Source of the DNA: Cerasicoccus sp. TK19100
GTDB lineage: Bacteria > Verrucomicrobiota > Verrucomicrobiia > Opitutales > Cerasicoccaceae
Assembly: GCF_027257155.1 (NCBI RefSeq)
Contig: NZ_JAPWDU010000004.1
Location: forward strand, 522,220-586,219
Direction: 5' to 3'
Length of the DNA stretch: 64,000 nt
The notes under the pieces are model-generated. The model did not search any database, had not been told where the DNA came from, and worked only from the letters and a program-made list of their open reading frames with translations. Position numbers and translations under genes: made by a program. This document shows, piece by piece, positions 18,947 to 26,803 of this stretch (position 1 is its first letter; each line of letters opens with the position of its first letter).

Positions 18947-19549
18947 TTATTTTGCAGCGGCCATCAGTTCGCTAACCGTAACCAGTTGTAAGCCCCTGGC
19001 TTTATAGCGGCGGATCATTTCCGGCATGGCCTCGAGCGTCTTCACCTGCCAAGTGTGCAGGATGTAGATATCACCCGCGACGGTGTCCTTCGTGTAGTTT
19101 TCGGTAATAGCTTCCACAGTCGCGTCGGGTGCCCAATCGCTGTAGCTCTTTCCCATAATGGCGGGCAATCCCAGCTCGCCAAGCACGGTCCAAACGTGAT
19201 CGCTGTGTTCACCAAACGGCGCACGAAATACCTTGGGCGCGATGCCAAAAGTATCCTCAAAAAGCTTCTGGCAATCTACGAGTTGCTCGCGCACTTCGCT
19301 CAAGCTCAGCTCCGGTAGATGCGGGTGCGTCATGGAGTGGTTGCCAATCTCATGCCCGGCCGCAAAAACGTCTTGGGCTAAGTTTGGTTCGGCGATCACC
19401 TTGTTACCAAGATCAAAGAACGTCGCCTTGCAATCGTGCTTCGCGAAGAGCTCGATCCACTGTGGGCTGGTTTCCGGGATTGGCCCGTCATCGAAGGTCA
19501 GCGCGATGTAAGGCTTGTCGGTTTTTACGTGATGAATGGGGGTGGGCAT
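18947..19549 (-). CDS. Polysaccharide deacetylase (NodB-homology, CE4-type)
   Basis: About 200 residues from the ATG at 19549; an alternative ATG at 19591, adjacent to the sulfatase stop, would add 14. The NodB motifs are present: YIALTFDDGP (catalytic and metal Asp pair), GNHSMTHPHL (His-x3-His metal ligands), FRAPFGEHS, and a late ILHTWQ. It is a metal-dependent hydrolase that removes N- or O-acetyl groups from glycans. No signal peptide is seen, so action on imported or cytoplasmic sugars is possible. It lies directly downstream of the sulfatase on the same strand, suggesting a joint role in stripping substituents from a polysaccharide. Confidence 0.9.
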   Translation of the reverse strand: MPTPIHHVKTDKPYIALTFDDGPIPETSPQWIELFAKHDCKATFFDLGNKVIAEPNLAQDVFAAGHEIGNHSMTHPHLPELSLSEVREQLVDCQKLFEDTFGIAPKVFRAPFGEHSDHVWTVLGELGLPAIMGKSYSDWAPDATVEAITENYTKDTVAGDIYILHTWQVKTLEAMPEMIRRYKARGLQLVTVSELMAAAK

Positions 19550-19591
19550 AACTCGTATTGAGTGGCAGTTCATTAATGCGGGCAACGGCAT

Positions 19592-20971
19592 TTACGCATA
19601 GCCTGCATTGACATAATTGGGGTCAGCATTGAGGCCATTGCCTAGCTCGCCCAACCGTTGACGAAAGCGTGCCATCGCCGAAGCATAGGCCGGATCGTTG
19701 GCGAAATTTTTGAGCTCACCTGGGTCGGCTTCGAGATCGAATAGCACCTCCGGAACATCCTCGCCGTAGTATTGATATTTGAGCGCATCCTGCTTGATCA
19801 TGACATGCGACGGACCGATCTGCGAAACCGATTCATTGCACCAGTCCACGCTTTCTCCACGTAGAAGCGGAGCGAGGCTGCGGCTGTCCAGACCAGACGG
19901 AATCTCAAGACCAGAGAGATCACAGAGTGTGGCAAACAAATCGCAGAGGTTGACGTTTTCATTCACCACGCGACCGCCCTCAAAGCCTTTGGGCCAACGG
20001 ATAATCAAGGGCACACGGGCACTAGCTTCATAGAAGCGCGCCTTTTCCCAAATACCGTGCTCGCCGAGCATCTCGCCATGATCGCTAGTGTAGACGATGA
20101 TCCAGTCATCCAAATCCTCTCCCAGCAGCTCCAGGTGATTCAAAACCTGCCCGTAGTAGTTGTCCACTTGGTCGACCATGCCGTAATAAGCTGCCGTTGC
20201 GCGGCGAATCGTGTCGGTGGAGACGTTGACCGGCTTGTTCAGTTGGCTAAGCGAGAGCACCGGGTGGTCGCATGGCTTTTCATCAAAAATTGGAGCACGC
20301 TCATAATAATACCGGAAGCGATCTTCATCAGTAAAATACGGATAATGCGGTTGCACCAGGCTAAGCTTAAATAACAGCGGCCGGTGGTTTTTCGACCGGC
20401 AATAGAGCGGATCGTGGAAGTGCTCGCTCAGGTAATCGAAGGCAGCGTTGACGGTATCGCGGTCCAACCTCTGGCATACCCCAAAGGCAGGCCGCGCCTC
20501 CTCCAACTCACGCTGGTTCGACCATTTGCCCACGCCCGGCGCTGGTTGGTATCGCGCAAACTCTTCCGGGATGGCACCGTCAATATATTGGAGACCTAAG
20601 TGCGTGTCGGGGGCAATACGACGCGTCCACCCCTGCATTTGATCCGGCCCGCTATGGTGCAGCTTTCCCGAACAAACAGTGTGGTATGCATATTGGCTGA
20701 AGCGCCGGGAAAATGTCATGTAGTTCGGCGTGAGGTCTTCGCCAAAATTATAGCAATGACACGTGTGCGGCAGTTGACCACTCATCATACACTGACGCCC
20801 CGGGATACAAATCGGCGATGGCGTGTAGGCGTTATTAAAGACCACTCCAGTCTCCGCCAAATGATCCAGTATCGGTGTCCTCACAACATCGTTACCCGCA
20901 AAGCCCGCAACATCGGCACGGTGCTCATCGCTCATTAGAAACAAAATATTGGGGCGTTTTGCTTGAGACAT
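19592..20971 (-). CDS. Type I sulfatase (formylglycine-dependent)
   Basis: 459 residues. The N-terminus RPNILFLMSDEHRADVAG carries the first metal-binding Asp/Glu. The maturation motif is SPICIPGRQ, with Cys55 in C-x-P-x-R, to be converted to formylglycine by a separate enzyme not encoded here. Further metal-site segments are YTSDHGEMLGEHGIWEK and RVPLIIRWP. No signal peptide is visible. The sequence is of the general arylsulfatase/choline-sulfatase type; the substrate cannot be told from sequence. Its pairing with a deacetylase suggests a sulfated glycan. Confidence 0.93.
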   Translation of the reverse strand: MSQAKRPNILFLMSDEHRADVAGFAGNDVVRTPILDHLAETGVVFNNAYTPSPICIPGRQCMMSGQLPHTCHCYNFGEDLTPNYMTFSRRFSQYAYHTVCSGKLHHSGPDQMQGWTRRIAPDTHLGLQYIDGAIPEEFARYQPAPGVGKWSNQRELEEARPAFGVCQRLDRDTVNAAFDYLSEHFHDPLYCRSKNHRPLLFKLSLVQPHYPYFTDEDRFRYYYERAPIFDEKPCDHPVLSLSQLNKPVNVSTDTIRRATAAYYGMVDQVDNYYGQVLNHLELLGEDLDDWIIVYTSDHGEMLGEHGIWEKARFYEASARVPLIIRWPKGFEGGRVVNENVNLCDLFATLCDLSGLEIPSGLDSRSLAPLLRGESVDWCNESVSQIGPSHVMIKQDALKYQYYGEDVPEVLFDLEADPGELKNFANDPAYASAMARFRQRLGELGNGLNADPNYVNAGYA

Positions 20972-21528
20972 GCCGCCAACATGAACGCGTTAGAACCACA
21001 TGGGAAATAAAAACGGCACCCAATCAAAGATCGTAGCAGACCATTCAACTTCTCGAAAAAATTTTTATAACCGATAGGAGACTCCGCCCCTGCGGCATAC
21101 ACTATTCCGTCGTCATTCCGCAGGTAGATTCAGTACCCATGTAGAACATTCACCAAGGAAACACGCTGCCCAATATTACTTGGAACCAAGGCCCCATTAG
21201 CCGAAGTTACTGATCTGCGGGCATTTACTAATCTATGCAATACCTCATCAACTTAATTAGACCTCCCCATTGACGTCTAAAAACGATCAAAAACCGGTCA
21301 AAAACGTCGAATATTGCACAATTTTTCAACGTGTGCGGACAAGCCCTTTTTTCAGAGCCGAAAGTGCCGATTAGATGAAAATCTTCTTTAATAAAGGCAT
21401 GATTTATGGTCTAATCTAGCTACTCGAAGCTTATTTTACCAAACGCGTCTGACTCTTGCATTGCGCAACCTGACGTGATAGGTATAGTATATCAATCGCT
21501 TAAGTTAAGACCCAACAATTTACCCAGC
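20972..21528. other. 557-bp gap between the divergent sulfatase and pseudopilin locus
   Basis: No coding frame is convincing. It is AT-rich, with an AAAAATTTTT-type palindrome near 21057-21068 and three phased 11-bp repeats at 21275-21307. It should hold promoters for both flanking genes; none stands out by consensus. Confidence 0.5.
21275..21307. repeat. Three tandem 11-bp A-tract repeats
   Basis: Units GTCTAAAAACG, ATCAAAAACCG and GTCAAAAACGT run without gaps, about 220 bp upstream of the cassette-A-like gene. A-tracts in helical phase usually bend DNA, and the repeated TCnAAAAACg could be a regulator site. Confidence 0.6.
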
Positions 21529-24500
21529 ATGAACTCCCCCAAGAAACTGTCTTCCCGCGTATCCGGGCACCAGAAAAGCAACGGATTCGCACTGATCATC
21601 GCCTTGACGCTGATGTCCTTCATGGTCGTCCTGATCCTGAGCCTAGCGACATTTCTGAATGTGGAGATGCATACCTCTACCCACCAGAACCGCATGAACG
21701 AGGCGCGCTCCAATGCACTTTTCGGGGCACAGATTGCCTTGGGCCAGTTACAGATGCTCGCCGGCCCCGACCAGCGCGTTACCGCTCCAGCCACTGTCGC
21801 TTACCCACAGAAGGAGAGCCCAGGTGAAGGTGAAATGTGGGATATATATCGGGAGAACGCATCAGGTATGCCTCCATCAGGCAGCGCTTCAGCTCCCGAC
21901 ACATGGAGCACGTATCTCATTGAAGATTACGATAACAGCAAAAGCGAAGATCGCGACTCTTGGAATAGCGCACTCGTTGATTGGTGGGAGGGCAAGAATC
22001 CCCATTGGATTGGCGTTTATAAGTCCAATAAGCTGGACAAGGACGGCGAGTGGTTAAATGCAGCAGACTTCAATCGGGAACAGACTCCACATTGGTTAAT
22101 AAGCGGCAATGAGCGATACACCGAAGATAATATTGGAAGCCAAATTACGCCCGACACCGTATTGGACCCCGATGATTCAAGTGTGGCTATCCTTGTAGGA
22201 TATGGAAGTGCAGCTCCCAACAAAAGCGCAGATGGCGATCAAGCACTTTCGAGCGACGGACTTGATGGCCGTGTTCTTGCACCTAAAATAGACATAACCA
22301 ATTCTGATTCTATTGTCACCGGGCAATATGCCTACTGGGTCGGAGACGAAAACACGAAGGCAAACTTTGCCATCATCGACCCATATTATGACGCTGCGTC
22401 TGGCTCTACCGAAGAACGCTACCGTCTACAGGTGCCACAGCGCTTGGGCTGGGAACAGATTACCGGTTATAAGGAAATTTTCGATGAATTCGACGGTGAT
22501 GATAGCGCGCAGGAAGCAATGATTAACAATAAATACCTGCAGCTCATCGAAACTACTTCTCAGATCGTGCTAACCAACCCGGCTCCAGATGATGATTCGA
22601 TCACCGAAAAATACCAGGACGCCGCAAAAATAAACTTTCACCACATTACCGGTTTCTCAAAAGGCCTTTTCACCGATACTGTTTTGGGTGGCTTGCAAAA
22701 AGACTTAACTCGCTACTTTGAGGATGGAGCAAGCGCAACCAATGGGGGCATTTCCGACGACAAACCAATTCCTGCCCCTAATGATGACGACATTTTCAAC
22801 TATGACAACGACCCGCGGTTTGGTTTATTCAACGAAGGCTTCCCCGTTTCAGATCTCAATGTCCCAACTTGGAGAAACATTCGAGAATGGTACACGAATG
22901 AGGTTCAGGATACAGGAGACGGAGAAGGTCAAATCCGAGCAACAGAAAGCACGGCACCCGTTATCACCCAAATTCGCCTATTTGTTGGATTCTCGAAAAC
23001 CGGCGACCAACTACGACTCAATGTGTTGCCTCAAGTCGTTCTATGGAATCCTTATGACACAGGGCTAGAACAAGCAGACTACGACATCCGAATTAAGTTC
23101 TCGCCCAATTTAACTCGCTTCCGCGTTGCTTCTGCAACCACAGCGACCCAAAGCAAGTCCGAGTTAAATCCAGTGACAGTGCGAGAGTATTCAAGTGGTG
23201 ACAACTATCACCATCACCGGATGAGCCGGTCGGATGCGGATTCGTGGCAGCACAACGATCGCGAAATAGTCAAAGATGAGGAAAGCATTGTAGTGACCTA
23301 TCATGAAGATGCACTCCACATGCATCCCCAACATGCAAACTTAAGCGCCGTAACCCCTGACTCACAATATCCGGAAAATGAGGATATCTTTTTCGACAGC
23401 TACAACATTCGAATCTTCCCCGAAGACAATGAGCTATCACTTCGCATCCGTAATCAGGATTTCCAAGCAGGTGAGCATCTAATGTTTTCGGTTGGTGAAG
23501 ACCATAAGATAGATGAAAATAATGAGTCAGGAGTCCCCGTTGCTATCGTGGAACTCCAGAACGTATTTGATTTAGATGCACCCGCTTCCGCGTATCATCA
23601 TTTTGCGACATTGGATTATGCCCCTGGCGCGCTAACCAAGACCACATATTGGGCTGACAACGCAGTATTCCTTCCAGAGCCAGCAACAGAATTCCAAGTG
23701 AGGTTCTTTTTGAACGAGGTTGAAATCCGGGACTACGGAAGCTTCGGAAGCCTTGCCGGTGGCGGCGGCTTTATGTCAAATTTCAATCGTTCCAGGAATG
23801 CCTCAGTACTAGTGGATCAGCCGATGATTTGGCCTAACGTCTATGATAGTGACTATTTTAGCGCCAATATAGTTGGGGACAGAGATCCCAATCTAAACTC
23901 AAGCGGCGCACGAAGTGGTTCGCCAGATATTCCGATCATGCTCGTAGGTGAAACCTATCTAGACCCTCTCTATTTCCGAGGCAGTGGCACAATTGACTCT
24001 GTGGAATCGGGTGCCACCAGCTTTCGTCCTTTTGCCAACTATAATATTATGGCAAAACAGTTCACTTCAAACAATCCAATGGTCGACGGTGTTCGCGGCG
24101 CGGAGGACTGGAGAAATGCCAACACTGGCGGTGAAAAGTTGGCTCGGTTCGAAGCCATCAACGGCATTCAAAGCCGGAATAATAGTCAACCAAGTGTAAG
24201 TGACGCTTTTGGGAGCGGCAATATTGGGGAGGATAAGTGGAGTTCGTGGGCCCACACCCCCACAAATAACAAAGAAGCTGGTAAAGTAATTGTTGACAGA
24301 GGACAGCCATGGAATGCCTTCGATCAAAATCGTCGCGCTGAACTTCTAAATGGTCGAACCGTTGGCTTCAATTTTATTCAGCAGACCAAGCTTCCCGAAG
24401 GCCTTGCCAGAAACAATTGGGCGAATCCGAAAGTAGATGCACTCTCTAAAGTACCAGTGCGGCTAGCCTATCGCCCCGAATTCGACATCGTTTCAATCGG

Positions 24501-25965
24501 CCAACTCCAACAGGTAAACCTTGGTGAGTTCATGTGGCAACCAGCCTACGTGATTGGCAATTCAGAAGCCAGCCCCTACATTGACCGGGATCGGATCGCT
24601 GGCCTCACCTCACGCCCAGTGTTCCAATACTACAATGTCGATGATGACAACCTTCCTCTCCGAAATGCAGACGGCAGCTACGCTGGCACTAAGACTTCTT
24701 GGGCATCAGAAGGCTTGGGAAATAACCGCTTTAACCACCTACTCGATATTTCCTACTTGCTCAACGAATCACTATGGGATCGCTACTTTTTCTCAACGAT
24801 ACCAGGAAATGGCTCCGTGCCATTGGATAATTCGGAGCCAATGGGCAACAGCCGCATAAAATTCAATGTTACAGATGACGTCACCGAATCCGACGTGCGC
24901 GACTTTGATAACGCCGCAGCTTATGTATACAACAATGGAGCATTCAACGTAAACTCGACTTCTGTCGAAGCTTGGAAAGCACTGCTAACCGCTTTCCGTG
25001 ATATTCAATTGCGTTCGCTTAGTAACTACAACGATACCAACCCGCGCGACACAGTGCCAATCTCACGCTCCCTTGAGCCGCTAAATGGAGACATCGCGTT
25101 CACCTCGGATAGTTCAACAAACTCGCCGATTGATTACGGCGCTGCACCCTCCCCCACCGGATACAATAACTACGATAAAGTGTTCGGAGGTTTCCGCTTC
25201 CTGACAGACGACATGATTGAAACCCTGGCTGAACGCATCGTTGATGAAGTACGCCTCCGCGGTCCATTTTATTCTCTGGCAGACTTTGTTAACCGACGCC
25301 TGGATGCACCACATGGACTTTCCCGAACTGAAGACGGCAGAATCAGCTATTCCAACTCACACTACACCGACGGGCGTAAAAACAAAATGAGCCAAAGCTA
25401 CGATGCTTTAGTTGGACTCCAAAGCATCAACGGGACAATCCAACGCGCCTTGAACGTCTCCGGCATTAACGGCGGTGTCAACTATCCGGATACCGCTTCC
25501 CACAACTCATACAAACGCTATGACGCGATGTTTTTCCCACGGTCTTACAGCGAAACCGGCAGAGAAGGCTGGGGCAGTGACTGGCGTTGGGTCGCGTATC
25601 CATCGATGGCATGGTACACAGACTCCGAAGCGCGCGCTGGTGCCCCCGTTGGAGAGCAGGGCCTACTCCTGTCACACAGCCCCGGCTTTGTTACACAGGC
25701 TGACATCCTCTCGATGATTGGGCCAGTGCTTCGCCCTAGAGGCGACACCTTCGTCATCAGGAGTTATGGCTCATCAATAAACAAACTGACCGGAGAGGTC
25801 GAAGCAGAAGCTTGGTTAGAAATGACCGTTCAGCGGATAGTTGAGCCAGTGAAACCCGATAGCAACAATCCATTTGAACCCGACCTTGCCAACAAAGATG
25901 AAATAGATGTCGGACGAAAGTTTGAAATCGTTAACTTCCGCTGGCTATCACCTGAAGACGTGTAA
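21529..25965 (+). CDS. Very large pseudopilin-type protein, Verru_Chthon cassette protein A-like
   Basis: 1,478 residues from the ATG at 21529 (an in-frame start at 21475 is less likely). The N-terminus has a prepilin-like end, KSNGFALIIALTLMSFMVVL, with one membrane segment at about residues 20-43 and no Glu at position 5 after the Gly-Phe junction, as in PilX/GspK-type large pilins. A conserved EARSNALFGAQIALGQLQMLAGPD segment follows. The rest is a huge exported region, acidic and rich in Asn, Asp and Ser. The size and N-terminus match what I recall of the Verru_Chthon cassette protein A family. Base composition is visibly more AT-rich than flanking genes. It is followed after 14 bp by a secreted partner. 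Confidence 0.75.
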   Translation: MNSPKKLSSRVSGHQKSNGFALIIALTLMSFMVVLILSLATFLNVEMHTSTHQNRMNEARSNALFGAQIALGQLQMLAGPDQRVTAPATVAYPQKESPGEGEMWDIYRENASGMPPSGSASAPDTWSTYLIEDYDNSKSEDRDSWNSALVDWWEGKNPHWIGVYKSNKLDKDGEWLNAADFNREQTPHWLISGNERYTEDNIGSQITPDTVLDPDDSSVAILVGYGSAAPNKSADGDQALSSDGLDGRVLAPKIDITNSDSIVTGQYAYWVGDENTKANFAIIDPYYDAASGSTEERYRLQVPQRLGWEQITGYKEIFDEFDGDDSAQEAMINNKYLQLIETTSQIVLTNPAPDDDSITEKYQDAAKINFHHITGFSKGLFTDTVLGGLQKDLTRYFEDGASATNGGISDDKPIPAPNDDDIFNYDNDPRFGLFNEGFPVSDLNVPTWRNIREWYTNEVQDTGDGEGQIRATESTAPVITQIRLFVGFSKTGDQLRLNVLPQVVLWNPYDTGLEQADYDIRIKFSPNLTRFRVASATTATQSKSELNPVTVREYSSGDNYHHHRMSRSDADSWQHNDREIVKDEESIVVTYHEDALHMHPQHANLSAVTPDSQYPENEDIFFDSYNIRIFPEDNELSLRIRNQDFQAGEHLMFSVGEDHKIDENNESGVPVAIVELQNVFDLDAPASAYHHFATLDYAPGALTKTTYWADNAVFLPEPATEFQVRFFLNEVEIRDYGSFGSLAGGGGFMSNFNRSRNASVLVDQPMIWPNVYDSDYFSANIVGDRDPNLNSSGARSGSPDIPIMLVGETYLDPLYFRGSGTIDSVESGATSFRPFANYNIMAKQFTSNNPMVDGVRGAEDWRNANTGGEKLARFEAINGIQSRNNSQPSVSDAFGSGNIGEDKWSSWAHTPTNNKEAGKVIVDRGQPWNAFDQNRRAELLNGRTVGFNFIQQTKLPEGLARNNWANPKVDALSKVPVRLAYRPEFDIVSIGQLQQVNLGEFMWQPAYVIGNSEASPYIDRDRIAGLTSRPVFQYYNVDDDNLPLRNADGSYAGTKTSWASEGLGNNRFNHLLDISYLLNESLWDRYFFSTIPGNGSVPLDNSEPMGNSRIKFNVTDDVTESDVRDFDNAAAYVYNNGAFNVNSTSVEAWKALLTAFRDIQLRSLSNYNDTNPRDTVPISRSLEPLNGDIAFTSDSSTNSPIDYGAAPSPTGYNNYDKVFGGFRFLTDDMIETLAERIVDEVRLRGPFYSLADFVNRRLDAPHGLSRTEDGRISYSNSHYTDGRKNKMSQSYDALVGLQSINGTIQRALNVSGINGGVNYPDTASHNSYKRYDAMFFPRSYSETGREGWGSDWRWVAYPSMAWYTDSEARAGAPVGEQGLLLSHSPGFVTQADILSMIGPVLRPRGDTFVIRSYGSSINKLTGEVEAEAWLEMTVQRIVEPVKPDSNNPFEPDLANKDEIDVGRKFEIVNFRWLSPEDV

Positions 25966-25979
25966 TATTATCACAAATT

Positions 25980-26744
25980 ATGATTAAGGCAATATTTACA
26001 ATTCTCATCGCCAGTTTCACTCTAGCTTCAATCTCGACCACGAGTGCTCAAGTAAATCGGGATATTCCGACGCAAAAAGTGAGTGCGGTGCTTTTAGAAA
26101 ACCGTAGTAAGAATCAGGAGCTATATTATTTGGACCTCTTGGACGAATACCGCCCTTTCCAAGTGGGTATGATGTCACGCGGAGGAGGAAATATTCAGGC
26201 CTTAAGCAATCAGCTAAATCTTTTTGCTAAATCTATCAATGAAGATGGTGACGAGGTCTATACACCTGCAATTGTCTTGGATATCCCAAAAGTGAGTCAG
26301 GTCCTGATTCTCTTTTACTATGATAATAAACGCAACCTGAACTACCGCATCTACGACGACACTCTAGAAGCGCACCCCAGAGGCACAGGAAGGCTGATAA
26401 ATCTAACTGATAGTGATATCATTGGAAAAGTAGCTGACGAGCAATTTCAAATTAAACCATGGGGTGCTCTGATTACAAATCCACTTATAAAGAACCAACG
26501 CACGCGTTTTCAATTCGGCTATGTAATCGAAACCAATGGAAAGTTTAATGCTGATCCTTCCATCGATACCTTTAGAATTCCGAACCAGAAAATGCGTTGG
26601 CTAGCGGTATTCACTTATTTCGATCATAAAGAATCTTCAGAAAACGGTAAAGAATTCATAATAACACGCCTGCCAAGCGTCATCAGAATGCTGGATGCTC
26701 CACCACCCCAACCCGGCGAAGAAGGGTATGCAGCAACCAATTAA
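25980..26744 (+). CDS. Secreted partner protein of the cassette-A-like gene, unknown function
   Basis: 254 residues with a signal peptide (MIKAIFTILIASFTLASIS, then TTSAQ). The mature chain is beta-rich and shows no family motif I recognise; it ends in a Pro-rich PPPQPGEEG tail. It shares the AT-rich composition of the gene before it, which lies 14 bp upstream, so the two are probably one transcript closed by the terminator at 26751-26788. Confidence 0.75.
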   Translation: MIKAIFTILIASFTLASISTTSAQVNRDIPTQKVSAVLLENRSKNQELYYLDLLDEYRPFQVGMMSRGGGNIQALSNQLNLFAKSINEDGDEVYTPAIVLDIPKVSQVLILFYYDNKRNLNYRIYDDTLEAHPRGTGRLINLTDSDIIGKVADEQFQIKPWGALITNPLIKNQRTRFQFGYVIETNGKFNADPSIDTFRIPNQKMRWLAVFTYFDHKESSENGKEFIITRLPSVIRMLDAPPPQPGEEGYAATN

Positions 26745-26750
26745 CTCAAA

Positions 26751-26788
26751 GAGAGGAGCAGCCACTGATGGTTGCTCCTCTCTTTTTT
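26751..26788 (+). terminator. Rho-independent terminator
   Basis: Stem GAGAGGAGCA / TGCTCCTCTC (10 bp, extended by a CCA/TGG pairing beyond one mismatch) followed by TTTTTT, seven bases after the secreted-partner stop. It also separates this transcript from the convergent glycoside hydrolase. Confidence 0.85.
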
Positions 26789-26803
26789 GAGAAAACTGAT
26801 GCT

